A model generated the notes under the pieces. The model saw only the letters and a list, made by a program, of their open reading frames with translations. It made no database searches and was not told the origin of the DNA. DNA of 64,000 nucleotides from contig CAVOXY010000032.1 in NCBI GenBank assembly GCA_963700515.1, positions 228,928-292,927 of the forward strand, given 5' to 3'. A program made the position numbers and the translations under genes. This DNA comes from JAJRVM01 sp963700515. GTDB lineage: Bacteria > Planctomycetota > Planctomycetia > Pirellulales > Pirellulaceae. Positions 20,106 to 30,282 of the stretch are shown in pieces; within the stretch, counting starts at the first letter, position 1; the number at the start of each line of letters is the position of its first letter.

Positions 20106-21188
20106 ATGCCTGAGCAATTCGGCGACAAGACACAGGAAGCGACACCGCATCGCCGCCAGAAGGCGCGCGAGGACGGGCAGGTGGCGCGCAGTCAGGATCT
20201 CTCATCCGCCTTGCTGCTGGTCGGCGCCATCCTGATTCTGATGTATTTGGGGCAGGCTGTGATGCGGTTCCTCGGCCTGCTGGCTCGCCGACAGCTGGGA
20301 GGCGACGCCTGGTTGCAGGCTGACGCGCAGTTCATGACCTATCAGTGGAATTCGACTGTGGCCGGCCTGGCCAATGCCTTGCTGCCCATCTTTGGCCTGT
20401 TGCTGCTGCTGGCGATTATCGTGCACCTGATTCAGGTCGGGCCACTGTTCTTGCCCCAGAAACTGCTTCCCGACTTCAGTCGCGTCAACCCCTTCAAGGG
20501 CTTTCAGCGGATCCTCTCGCTCAGCGGCGTCGTCCGGCTGGGATTCGGCTTGTTCAAAATCGCTGTCGTGCTGGCGGTGGCGTGCTGGTGCCTGCAAGAC
20601 TACCGCAACGTCATTCTGAACATCGGCACACGCGAGGTGCGGGAGATCGGTAGCCTGCTCTTCGAAATCCTGCTCGGTACGTGCCTCAAAATCGGCATCG
20701 CCTTGCTCATCCTGGCCATCTTCGACTACGGCTTTCAGAAGTGGAAGTTCGAGCAGGATCTGCGGATGACGACGCAGGAGATTCGGGAAGAAATGAAAAT
20801 GCTGCAAGGTGATCCCCACATGGCAGCTCGCCGTCGCCAAGTACAACGACAGTTGGTGATGAATCGCCTGCAGAACTCGGTCCCGATGGCCGACGTCGTG
20901 GTGACCAACCCCACGGAGCTGGCCATTGCCATCCAATACGACCCGGCAACCATGGCGGCGCCGATCGTCGTGGCCAAAGGGGCAGGGGTCCTGGCCCAAC
21001 GCATCCGCCGCCTGGCCTTGGATAACAACATCCCGATCGTCGAACGCAAACCACTGGCCCAAACGCTCTACAAGCACGTCGATGTCAACAAACCGATTCC
21101 GACCGAACAGTATGCGGCCGTGGCAGAAATCCTGCGCTACGTCTACCAACTGCAAGGCAAGACACTCCCGGGCCAGCGCGCCGCATAG
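20106..21188 (+). CDS. flhB: Flagellar export switch protein FlhB
   Basis: 360 residues. N-terminal DKTQEATPHRRQKAREDGQV is diagnostic; four membrane helices follow; the cytoplasmic domain carries the autocleavage motif as VVTNPTELAIAIQYD, that is NPTE rather than the common NPTH. FlhB switches export from rod/hook to filament substrates after FliK contact. It is the last flagellar gene before 38.6 kb of unrelated DNA. Confidence 0.95.
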   Translation: MPEQFGDKTQEATPHRRQKAREDGQVARSQDLSSALLLVGAILILMYLGQAVMRFLGLLARRQLGGDAWLQADAQFMTYQWNSTVAGLANALLPIFGLLLLLAIIVHLIQVGPLFLPQKLLPDFSRVNPFKGFQRILSLSGVVRLGFGLFKIAVVLAVACWCLQDYRNVILNIGTREVREIGSLLFEILLGTCLKIGIALLILAIFDYGFQKWKFEQDLRMTTQEIREEMKMLQGDPHMAARRRQVQRQLVMNRLQNSVPMADVVVTNPTELAIAIQYDPATMAAPIVVAKGAGVLAQRIRRLALDNNIPIVERKPLAQTLYKHVDVNKPIPTEQYAAVAEILRYVYQLQGKTLPGQRAA

Positions 21189-21953
21189 CATGCCGCTGCG
21201 GCGGAACTGCCAACTTCGCTACATCAGTGCAAGAAATCCTTGGAAGGGGTGAATGAGGGCAGCAATATCGGATGACCAAGATATCTCTTGATTCTGAACA
21301 GGGTACTACGCCGCCAGCAGAGCAGAAACTGCAGCGTAAGGACGAGCCCTCAGTGACCGGTTGGCAGCGAAGCAAGCCCCTGAAAGGGGCGCGCTATGCC
21401 AGCCCAGCGGCAAGTGCGGTCGCGTAGCGACAAACGCCGCCCTGGGTTGTGACGCGACCATGTGCGACGGCCGAGCGAGAAGGATGCCATCCCGGCGGTG
21501 GCCTACCGAGGCCGTATCGACCCGCCGCCGGTGTCGAAAAACGACTTACGATCAACGCCAGAGTTGTGGTCTTCTATCCCAAGGCCAACGTATTGCTCGG
21601 CCAACGAAGGAGGGTTTTTCCAACCACGTCGACGGTGCAGGCAGGGGGGAGGGAGTGGTAAACCGCTTCGTAGTTCTGCAAGGCTTGTCACATGCACGAC
21701 CACGAACTGCAGGATGTGTTCGGCGCAAATAACCAGGGTGATCTCGCCTGCCACCTGGCGGAAGGCGATGTGATGCTTCAATAAGAGAGGAGGGTCACCC
21801 CGACCCGTTTTCACGCTCATGGGCGAGCGATTCGCGCAACTTTGGTGTGGGGCTGGCCGAAAACGAATCCACCATTGAAAAGCAACAACAGAAACGGTAC
21901 AGAGAGGTTGACTTTTCGTCGCACGATCACTCCGACTTATCTGCCGCAAGAGG
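21189..21953. other. Intergenic stretch with a REP-like hairpin
   Basis: No gene is convincing here. GCCCCTGAAAGGGGC (21376-21390) is a perfect hairpin with a five-base loop, followed by AGCCCAG and then CCTGGGTT about 40 bases on, the layout of REP-type elements frequent in planctomycetes. The remaining sequence has only short overlapping frames and may be decayed mobile DNA at the flhB-side boundary of the insertion. Confidence 0.45.
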
Positions 21954-22848
21954 TCATTCGTCCAACGCCGCAACACGAGACCGGATCTCCTCGTACAGGT
22001 CCGAAGGCAATGGGCCGCTCGCCGCGGCGGCGAGGTTCTCAGCCAGATGCTCCGGGTTGCAGGTGCCGACGATGGTGGTGTGGCAGTGCGGGTGGGAGAG
22101 CGTGTACCGCAAGATCAGCTCGGCACGCTTCATGCCCTCGGGAAGAACTTCGTCGAGTTTCGCTCGCGTCCAGATGTCGTTGAGCGCCGGTCGCTGGATC
22201 TCGGCTTCGGGGCCGCCGTGAGCGATGCCGCCGCGGATGATGATGCCCGCCCCGGTTTCTGCGGCTCTCGTGATCCAATCGTGATGTTCCGGAGCCAGGC
22301 AGGAGTAGGGGATCTGGAACGTGTCGAACACGCCGAGGTCGATCAGGCCGGGAAGGTGCGGCAGGGAACTGGAAACGCCGATGAACCGGATGATGCCTTG
22401 ATCGCGAAAGCCCATCAGCAACTCGATCAGCCCTTCGCGCTGGAGCGTTTCGGCGTCGCCCCCGTGGAATTGCAGGACATCCACGTAATCGGTCCGCAGA
22501 CGCTGGAGGCTGGTCTCGATGTTTCGCTGGATCACCTCCTTCTGTCCAGACGTGGTCAATCTCCAGGTGGTCTTCGTGTTGGGTGTAGGCACAGCCGCAC
22601 TTGGTCGCCAGGTAGAACTCGCTTCGCCGCGAACTGATGTACCGGCCGATCCGCTCCTCGCTGATTCCGTAGTCGGGCGCGGTGTCGATGAAATTGATGC
22701 CGGCATCGAGCACCGAGTTCAGGAAACGGTCGGCATCTTCTTCACTGACGACGCGCACGCCCCAGGTCCGCGGGCCGCGAAGTCCCATGCTGCCGTAGCC
22801 GAGTTGGGTGACTTCGAGACCCGTTCGGCCAAGTGTCTTTCTTATCAT
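21954..22848 (-). CDS. Aldo/keto reductase (one frame change)
   Basis: NAD(P)H-linked oxidoreductase of the aldo/keto reductase family. N-terminus MIRKTLGRTGLEVTQLGYG; the catalytic tetrad is visible as D and Y in IDTAPDYGISEERIG, K in ATKCG and H in LQFHGG. C-terminal RYTLSHPHCHTTIVGTCNPE binds the cofactor. The reading frame changes near 22548. Length about 297 residues. Substrate cannot be told. First gene beyond flhB, and in the opposite orientation. Confidence 0.85.
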
Positions 22849-22898
22849 GTGCCTATCGATCCTTGTGGTGGACCAACTCCTCGGGTGGGTAAGTGGTT

Positions 22899-23460
22899 CT
22901 AGTTTTCGGTGCTCTTACTCGCCTCTGTAACAGCCTTCTCTGCCTGCTCCAGCGTCGCTCTGTCCCAATCTTCGCCGAGCAGCTTGCGGAGCATTTCCAT
23001 CGCCTCCTCGCGACTCTGGCCGGTGTTCTCAAAGTGCCGCTGCCAGAAGACGTCCCACCAGTCCGGCGGCTCGACATGCAATCCCTGCGTACTCCGTAGG
23101 CCGACCCGTTCGGCCTTCCACGACCAGGCTGCCGACGTAGTCCGCCTGCTTGTAGACCTTGTTGATCTGCGCGGCGATGTCCGCCATGTCCTCCTCGGAT
23201 ACCACGCCGTTGCTGGTCGCCTTGTAGAACTGGACCGTGACGCGGATCGGGTAACGATCGTCACGTTCGATCTCCAGGCCGTCGATCTCCGTGAACGGTC
23301 CTTCGACCTTGCCGTGGCCGATGACGGCTTCCTCGACGTCGCTTGGTGCCGACATCGCACAGCAGTACATGATGCCCGTGTCCATGTCATCCAACTCTGC
23401 CAACGTGTCGTACGTCATCGGCTCCTTCTGTTTCAGCGGCACCTGGATCAGCAGCACCAT
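22899..23460 (-). CDS. Conserved hypothetical protein (one frame change)
   Basis: Not recognised. About 186 residues. An N-terminal part with MTYDTLAELDDMDTGIMYC, a central strand-rich part (YPIRVTVQFYKATSNG), then, after a frame change near 23095, an acidic helical tail with WWDVFWQRHFENT and LEQAEKAVTEASK. Soluble, no signal peptide. Start has GAAGGA upstream. It begins 30 bases after the stop of the next gene upstream, so the two probably form an operon. Confidence 0.55.
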
Positions 23461-23490
23461 GTTCAGTCCTTCACGGTCGGCATTCCGTCG

Positions 23491-24232
23491 TCAGCCAGCC
23501 CCTGCTGCCTTCTGCTGCCCCTGCTGCTCGGCCAGGAAGTCGCTCTTGCGCTGGCCGGTCAGGCTGGCCCGTTCGCCGTTCTGGTTGAAGAACAGCCGTT
23601 GCCCCCACGTTCGCCCCGCCTCGAACCCGTCGCGCACATTGTCGATGACGGTGATGCTCGTGCCTTCTCGCGTGGCCAGGATCGTCAGCACCGCCGGATC
23701 GCCGGCACGGGACTGGTAGTTGAACAGCACCGGGTTGAACTCTGCGATGCCTTCCTTGGGAATCGGCAGGAAGCAGGCTTGGGCACTGACCAGGACGTGA
23801 CTGTCGCGATCCTCGGCCAGCAGCGACGTGCGATCGCCTTTCCAGCTATCGGGATCGTGCAGGTAGGTCCGCAGGTTGCCCAGCAGCTCGCGGAGCGTGA
23901 TCTTCTCCAGCGGCTGGCCCTTCTCGTTGCCCACCAGCAGGAAGAACTCGTCCGGGGAGATGTCGCCGCTGATGTCCGAGAAGTTCGGGTAGCGGATCAC
24001 CGGCATGCAGCTCAGCTCGTAGTCTTCGCGGCCCGGGATCTGATGCTGCACCTGGATCGTCATGTCGCTGATGTTGGGGCCGACGGCCGAAAAATCGAAA
24101 CGGGCAGTGTCCTCCCAGGTGACGTCCAGGACGTGGAGCCCGTGCTTCTGTGCCAATCCGCTGAACGGCCTTGTCGCGGACCATGCCGGTCGTCTTTTCG
24201 ATCACCTGTGAGTAGCTGTCGGTAGATTTCAT
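23491..24232 (-). CDS. Conserved hypothetical protein (one frame change)
   Basis: Not recognised. About 247 residues. Starts MKSTDSYSQVIEKTTGMV; after a one-base insertion near 24157 it continues LAQKHGLHVLDVTWEDTARF, then VGPNISDMTIQVQ and SCMPVIRYPNFSDISGDI. No signal or membrane helix. The C-terminus is glutamine/alanine-rich. Adjacent to and co-directional with the gene ending at 22899, so a joint function is plausible. Not obviously part of the cassette array. Confidence 0.55.
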
Positions 24233-24593
24233 ATTCTGCTCCGATGTGGTCAAGACTGCTCGGCGGCGCGATCAGCAATCCATTGTCTCCATTTTGCGAA
24301 AAAAAGGGGGAGTGGTAAATGACCGCAGGGCTGGTGAAAGTCGCTGGGCCGCTACAGCGGGGGTGAAAAAGAGCATCGATACGACAGGCAGCGTAAACAA
24401 GACGGTTGCGAAGATGGCCCCTCCACGCGGAACGTGAACGTTGGTCGATGGGTACCCACGATGCATTCTGGCACCGGTGTGTGCCCACAGTAAGTTGCGA
24501 AAAGCGATCTCAGAATAGTGGTTCGCAAAGGGTTCGGTTCGGGGAGGTGCTGCGCCGTTGTCATTTGCTGGCTTCGGTCGCGGTATCTCCGCC
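24233..24593. other. Intergenic stretch, nothing recognised
   Basis: 361 bases between two minus-strand genes. Only short overlapping frames without homology that I can see; a purine-rich AAAAAAGGGGG run occurs near 24299-24308. No hairpin with a T-run. Confidence 0.4.
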
Positions 24594-25097
24594 TCATCTG
24601 CGTTTCCGCATGCAGCACTTCTTGTACTTCTTTCCACTACCACATGGACATGAATCGTTGCGACCGACTTTCTCCGTCTGGCGTACACTCCGCAGTTCTT
24701 CCGACTGCGAGCCCTTCCGTCCCGTTGCGGGATTGGCTTCCCGGCTTGACTCTGGATCGACTGAACCACCTGACGCACGGCGAATCATCTCCTGCACAAC
24801 CGCATCACGTTTGGATTCCCATCTGGCGGCGGCCGTCTTGTTGCCCAGGCCCTCCGCTATCGCTGAGAGATCGTTGTGGATACCCGCCCTGGCCAACGCG
24901 TCGGAGATCTTTCCTTTGCCGAGCGTGGGGCAGAACAACTTGATCTGCTGGACTGCATAGCGCAGGAAATCCGGAAATTGATTCACGGGCGTTTGAGTTT
25001 GAACGAGTGAGTCATCTTCGGCTCGCCCGGGCGTCAGTCCTTTCGCGATGATCTTACCAGGAACATTCTCTCGTAAAGCGAGACAGACACGGGCCAT
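24594..25097 (-). CDS. SEC-C motif protein with a transposase-like N-terminus
   Basis: 167 residues. The C-terminus is a SEC-C zinc-binding motif (VGRNDSCPCGSGKKYKKCC), as found at the end of SecA and in many small proteins. The N-terminal third (VNQFPDFLRYAVQQIKLF, then CPTLGKGKISDALARAG) resembles the N-terminal helix-turn-helix region of integrase-core transposases. I therefore read it as a chimera produced by rearrangement, perhaps still an expressed protein. Function unknown. Confidence 0.6.
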   Translation of the reverse strand: MARVCLALRENVPGKIIAKGLTPGRAEDDSLVQTQTPVNQFPDFLRYAVQQIKLFCPTLGKGKISDALARAGIHNDLSAIAEGLGNKTAAARWESKRDAVVQEMIRRASGGSVDPESSREANPATGRKGSQSEELRSVRQTEKVGRNDSCPCGSGKKYKKCCMRKRR

Positions 25098-25249
25098 ACG
25101 CCGCTCGGCTGGTGTAATATGATAAGGGACGTGGTTTAGCGAATATCGCAGCGGGTGGGCGATTTGGCCCGAGATTCGACAAAAGAGGGCACTTTCATTG
25201 GCAACGCAAGCCGTTCCCTACTCCAAAGTGCCGCGGAGATCGACGAGTA

Positions 25250-28200
25250 ATGACGCTTGGCAGACGAACACTGTGTGCGACTTTTTCTATCACGATCGTG
25301 GCTTGCTGGATGAACCAGGCACGAGTTGCGGCAGAACCGCAGAAGTCACTTACTGATCCAGTATCCGCGCAACTCTCTTTCCGGCAACGGAGTGGGAGAC
25401 TCGCACACCCCATCAGGTCGGACTCGATCCTGAGAAACTTGACGCATTTGCCAGCGCCGTTGGCGGCACCGGCGTTGTTGTTCGCAACGGCTACCTGGTG
25501 ATAAGCTGGGGAGATATTTCCCAGCGGGGCGACTGGGCGTCGGCATCCAAGCCGGTTATCAGCACTTTGCTCTTCTTCGCCGTGCAAGAGGGGCGACTCG
25601 CCAGCGTTGATGATCCGGTGCGGCCATGGGTACGGAAGCGATGGCCAGGCAAGGAGCTCGCCGAAAAGGACCGTACAATGGCCTTTCGGCATCTGGCCGA
25701 CATGACGAGCGGCTACGCGCGTGGCGAAGCGCCGGGTAGACGCTGGGCCTATAACGACTACGCAATCACACTCTACGGAGAGACACTCACAGAGGTCTTC
25801 GACCACACGCCGCTCAACACCATCGCCGTCGAGCGACTAGCGGCACTCGGCTTTCAGGACGGTGGGCTGTTCGGCAGTCGAGGCGGGTTGGGACTGGACG
25901 CAAGTGCTCGGGATTTTGCCCGCATCGGCTGGTTCTGGCTCCAACGCGGCAGGTGGAACAACCAGCAGATACTGAAACGAGAATTCTTCGACAACCACCT
26001 GGCGCCTGATGTGCCACAGGACCTGCCTCGATCACAAACGGCGGGGAGCGACTACCTGAATATTGGATCGCATGGCGGCAGAGGCATTCAGGATCACGGT
26101 GGCGGCAGCGATCAGTCGGATCTCGGTCCGGGCGTGTACGGCTTCAACTGGTGGTTCAACTCCGAACTGCCTGGGCACGAAAACGGCCTGCTCATGCCCC
26201 ATCTTCCTCGCGATGCCTTCCAAGCCAACGGGCATTGGGGAAAAGAGGTGATGCTGATTGTGCCAAGCTGGCAGCTGGTTGTCGCCGCTCGCGGCGACTG
26301 GGGCGGAACAGGCCTGGACAAGACCACGTTGCTGGCCGACTCTGTTACTGCGAACCAAGCCACTGCCCATGTGGCTGGTCAACAGCAACAGGAGCAACAG
26401 CAACCATCCTCGGTGGGACCATTCGCAAAATGGTCGAAGGTTGAGTTGGAGTTTCGCGGTCCAGACTGTGCGAGCGGCGGCCAGCCGAACCCTTTTGCGA
26501 TCCTGCTGGACGTTACTTTCACTGGTCCGGACGGAGAAAAGACCGTTGTGCCAGGCTTCTTTGACGGCAATGGTCACGGGGGGCCGGATGGCAACGTGTG
26601 GAAAGTGCGATTTTCCGCAGACAGCGTGGGAGAGTGGAGTTTCCAGACGAGCAGTTCGTGCCAGGAACTCGACGGGCATTCGGGGCATTTCGAGGTAACC
26701 GAGCCCCCTCCCGATCAGCAAGGCTTCTGGAAATGGGGCCGCCTGGAATCCATCAGCACGCCGCAGAATCGCATCCGCTACCTGAAGTTTCGCGATGGGC
26801 CGTACTGGTTGAAGGCCGGCTGTGACGATCCGGAGAATTTCCTCGGCAAAGCCAGCAACTTCGACACACTCGAGAAACGCAAGGCTGCCATTGACTATCT
26901 GGCATCGCGCGGAATCAACTCGATGTATATGATGGCCCACAATATTGGTGGCGATGACAACGACGTTTGGCCCTGGCTCGGGGACTCGCCACAAGAGGCC
27001 AAACAGTACGGCGGCCCTGACTCGCGATTCAACGTGTCGAAACTCGAGCAATGGCGGCAGCTGTTTGAGCACATGCAAACGAAGGGCGTTGTACCCTACC
27101 TGATTCTGGAGGATGACAGTGCCTGGAAGGGCTACGATCACGCGCGCTACTACCGCGAATTGGTAGCTCGTTTCGGCTACCTACCCGTCCTGATTTTTAA
27201 TATCGGAGAAGAACAAAACGAGAATTACCGGCTTGCCGAAGCACTTCACCTTGCTCAACAACTTCGCGATGTTGATCCATTCAACCATCCTCGCGGCATG
27301 CACAACGTCAACACACCCGCAGATGAATATGTGGACGCTCCTCAGCTGAGCTTCACTTCGATTCAGACAGGGGACCCTGGCACCAAGGCGCCCGATCCAC
27401 TGTCACATAACAAGCTGGCAATCGACTGGATTGAAGAGTGCCCAGCGAGAAATCGGCGAATGCTGATGATTGGCTTCGACGAGGGACGCCCCGAAGAAGA
27501 CCGTCGTGCTTGGTGGAGCGCCTATATGGGAGGCGGCGTGTGGGAGGCCCATGTGCTCTCGCCCTATGATCGACCACTGTCGACATGGGATAAGGTCTGG
27601 ACCGAACTGGGTGGTACGCGCACGTTCATGGAGTCATTGCCGTTCTGGAAGATGGAACCGAACAACTCGCTGGTGACTTCAGGTCAGGCGTTCTGTTTGG
27701 CAGAGCCGGGGATTGTCTATGCGTTCTACTTACCACACGGCGGAACGATTGAGGTGGAGTTGGCGACGAACACGACCTATGCCGCTTCATGGTGGAATCC
27801 TGCCAACAGCTGCGACGGCCATTTTCAACCAGCCGTGAATACCAGGGGTGGCAAGCAGCGGTTCACCGCTCCGGGGCCGGGCGATTGGGCGCTACGCATC
27901 CTGGCGACGTCCATCATATCGAACGACGACGGGTCAGCGAGCGGCTTGTCTGTGCAGAATGGATGGTACGTAGAGGACGGCAAAGCGATTTGGGGCTACG
28001 GTCAGCACAACGGATGGTGGCGACCTGGGCAACGACCAAATCTAGCTCGCAACGCACCTGGTCAAATCAGGCCGAATCGTACCGAAGATCTCGATAAGAA
28101 CTGGCATCACGCACTTGATATTTGGTCGCGAATGGCAGCGGGTGATGAAAGGCCTCGTGTTGAACGCACGACTTGGAAATCGGCCCAATATTTTGACCAC

Positions 28201-28311
28201 ACGAGTCGCAATGGAGAAAGCACGACCATCTGGGATTGCTGGTGTCGACACTACCGGGTTAGGCCAAGTCTGTTCGGAATACTGTCGATATTTGATTCGA
28301 ATCTGTTCTAA
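25250..28311 (+). CDS. Secreted beta-lactamase-fold serine hydrolase fused to DUF5060/TIM-barrel domains (one or more frame changes)
   Basis: About 1020 residues. Signal peptide (LCATFSITIVACWM), frame change near 25395, then a class C beta-lactamase/penicillin-binding domain: active-site SASK, a Y-N-D in WAYNDYAI, and HWG in ANGHWGKEVMLIV. After a Q-rich linker comes DUF5060 (KWSKVELEFRG, VPGFFDGNGHGG), a TIM-barrel glycosidase-like domain (FLKFRDGPYWLK-like, INSMYMMAHNIGGDDND, LIFNIGEEQNE) and a C-terminal beta domain. Likely secreted or periplasmic and acting on polysaccharide; specificity unknown. Its last residues are written by the attC-like repeat at 28256, so the true 3' end may have been replaced. 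Confidence 0.78.
28256..28282 (-). repeat. Half copy of the attC-like repeat (type a)
   Basis: GGGTTAGGCC followed by GTCTGTTCGGAATAC. The left half found in other copies is missing; homology with the second copy of this segment (47450 onward) begins exactly at GGGTTAGGCC, as if a cassette had joined the end of the hydrolase gene at this core. Confidence 0.6.
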
Positions 28312-28909
28312 TCAGCATCGTCTGACTTGCGATTCAAAGTCACGATCCAGCATTCTACTCGGTAGTCCTTGACGTTCCCATCTTCATCGGTCTCAAGTCG
28401 AGAGAACGAGAAGGTGAACATCTTGGGTTCTCCGGGAGTCATGAGGACGCGTTTCATACTCAACTTCACTTCGCAGGGTCTTTGGGGGGCGATATTTTCA
28501 AGCAGTGGCACAATCCCAAATCGACAGGGTACGCTCCGCTTCTATCCGCCGCGCCAAGTGTGGCAGAGGCACTGACAACGTACCTGTCGAGGTCTATCTG
28601 CTCGGAAATCGGTTTGTCCCAAGTCAGGTTGTGACGGCAAGTCAAGCTAACTTCCTTGGCAATGCTCTGCCGAACACGATTGACCCAGTCGACATTGGCA
28701 TGCGGAACCATGGTCAACGCCCAATGTCCATGAGTGTCGCCTGGGTCGCTAATCTTCTTGCGTTCGACGACCTGCGGGATGAGGTGTGGTGAATCAGACA
28801 AATCGAGCACAACCCATTCACATTCGAGCGTGAATTCCCCGGCTGACGCACCGCGCGTGAATACCATGCAGGCGAAGATCACAAGCAGCAATCGAATCAT
28901 AAGGGACAT
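28308..28909 (-). pseudogene. Duplicate of the 47494-48090 cassette gene, frameshifted copy
   Basis: Secreted small protein: signal peptide (LLLVIFACMVFTRGASA), then EFTLECEWVVLDLSDSPHL and VSLTCRHNLT. Nearly identical to the gene at 47494-48090, but carries a five-base insertion near 28466-28475 (CTTCACTTCGC against CTTCGC), which breaks the frame before the conserved C-terminus MKRVLMTPGEPKMFTF. Start at 28909 behind AAGGAGG. Function unknown; some homologues sit beside type II secretion or regulatory lipoprotein genes, which I cannot verify here. Confidence 0.75.
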
Positions 28910-28982
28910 GAAATCCTCCTTACGAAAATTGCACACGGCATCAGGGTACGTGCATAGCCTCCCAGATTTTCAATCTGAGAAA

Positions 28983-29692
28983 CGGTGGTTTGATGAGACC
29001 CGCTGGCAACTTCGCTCTCCCCTCTTCACTTCTTTCTCCCCTCTCCCCCGGTTGCCGGGGGAGAGGGGTCGGGGGTGAGGGGTAATGGCGTTCTCGAGTT
29101 AACCGGACGCGAGCAACAAGCACGTAGCCCAAGCATGAGGCGACGACGAGGATGGCGACAGTTGATCCGAGAACGGTCAAACGTCGCCGAAATGACCCCA
29201 TTGTGTCGTTTCCTTCGACCAGACAACCATCAACGGGGTTGTCACCCCCTCAAACAAAGCAAGCGGAGCGTAATGTGACTGTTTCTACCAGCGGAACAGC
29301 CATTGACAGGAAGCGGCAGTGGCCGAACAGCGGCTTTGCCACCGAACTCTATTGGCGCGGGGCCAGAATGGCATTTCTGCGTGGCGAATCCCGCAGTGCC
29401 GCAATTGGTTCCATTCTCGCCGCAATTCACAAACCCACGCAGAGATGAGTTGTTGAACGTCGCCCTGGCGGCACTGCCGGGGGGCAGGGCCACGCCTCCC
29501 AACACCAAATCCTATTCTGACACAACGCCCTCATTCTCGTCCACCTGAGTCCCCACAGCATCCATCGAGTTCTCGGCCCCTCTAGCGGGTCATGGGGGCA
29601 TGCGAGCAGCAAACGGTCGAAGTTGTGGGTGAGATTAGGCAGGAACTGATGAGAGCTCGGAGCTGATGTGTGGTATTGCCACGTGGGAAAAA
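28983..29692. other. Intergenic stretch with a type d repeat
   Basis: 710 bases without a supported gene. It contains the end of the duplicated cassette (CGGTGG at 28983-28988), the low-complexity hairpin CTCTCCCCCGG/CCGGGGGAGAG at about 29043-29064, and the type d repeat at 29411-29625. Confidence 0.5.
29411..29625 (-). repeat. Type d dispersed repeat, copy 1
   Basis: About 215 bases, nearly identical to 38639-38856 and 43476-43690. Recognisable words are TTCTCGCCGCAATTCACAAA, GATGAGTTGTTGAA, CCAACACCAAATC, CTGACACAACGCCCTCATTC and a terminal CGAGCAGCAAACGG. It ends with the same AAACGG(T)-type border as the attC-like repeats. Confidence 0.8.
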
Positions 29693-30148
29693 TTACGTCG
29701 CGTCGTACGTTGACGGCACGTTCCGTCGCCACCTTTCCCAGAGGTATGAAGCATACAGAAGGAGCAGATTCACTGCCAGCACGCATGTTATGGCCGTGGG
29801 TACGTGCGATGGGTATCCATAAGAATGCAGCCCGGGGCCATATATGGCCCCGAGAATGTACATTAACACGATCATCCAAAATGCTAGCGAGGCAATGAAC
29901 GCTTCGCAGATCGCCTGATGAATCGAGTCACCAATGTGATTCACCTTACTGCTGGTGTACCACACCGTCCCGATGCCAAGCGTGATCAGCGCGAAGGCCT
30001 TTCGAGGGTCCCATTTCCATGGCCCTCCCCAGGTTGCCTGAGACCAGAGGCAGCCGAAGGCGATCCCGCATCCGTAGCACAACTGAGACGAGTGCGATGG
30101 TCGCGCTTGATCGAGTTCGCATTTGTGAATTCCAGGCACGCGTGGCAC
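29693..30148 (-). CDS. CcsA-like cytochrome c assembly protein, C-terminal part only
   Basis: 151 residues. It carries the heme-handling tryptophan-rich motif of CcsA/CcmF proteins (ATWGGPWKWDPRKAFALI), about three membrane helices, and the downstream GPGLHSYGY segment. A complete CcsA has around eight helices and 270-320 residues, so only the C-terminal half is here, with GTG as the apparent start. Either a truncated gene or a reduced relative. Lies in the cassette block, minus strand like its neighbours. Confidence 0.6.
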   Translation of the reverse strand: MPRVPGIHKCELDQARPSHSSQLCYGCGIAFGCLWSQATWGGPWKWDPRKAFALITLGIGTVWYTSSKVNHIGDSIHQAICEAFIASLAFWMIVLMYILGAIYGPGLHSYGYPSHVPTAITCVLAVNLLLLYASYLWERWRRNVPSTYDAT

Positions 30149-30282
30149 AAATGGCGGCGGTAACGGGGCCGCCGTCAGAAGACTATGGTTTCACTGCCTC
30201 AGGCTGGTCTCAACGACACGCCGAGACCATTCTGACGACCAGCCAAATCAACGTCAAGAATCGGTCATTATTTGAAACTCAG

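Noticed and set aside
21376..21390. Terminator after flhB
   Set aside because: The hairpin GCCCCTGAAAGGGGC has no T-run and is 190 bases past the stop; it fits a REP-like element better.
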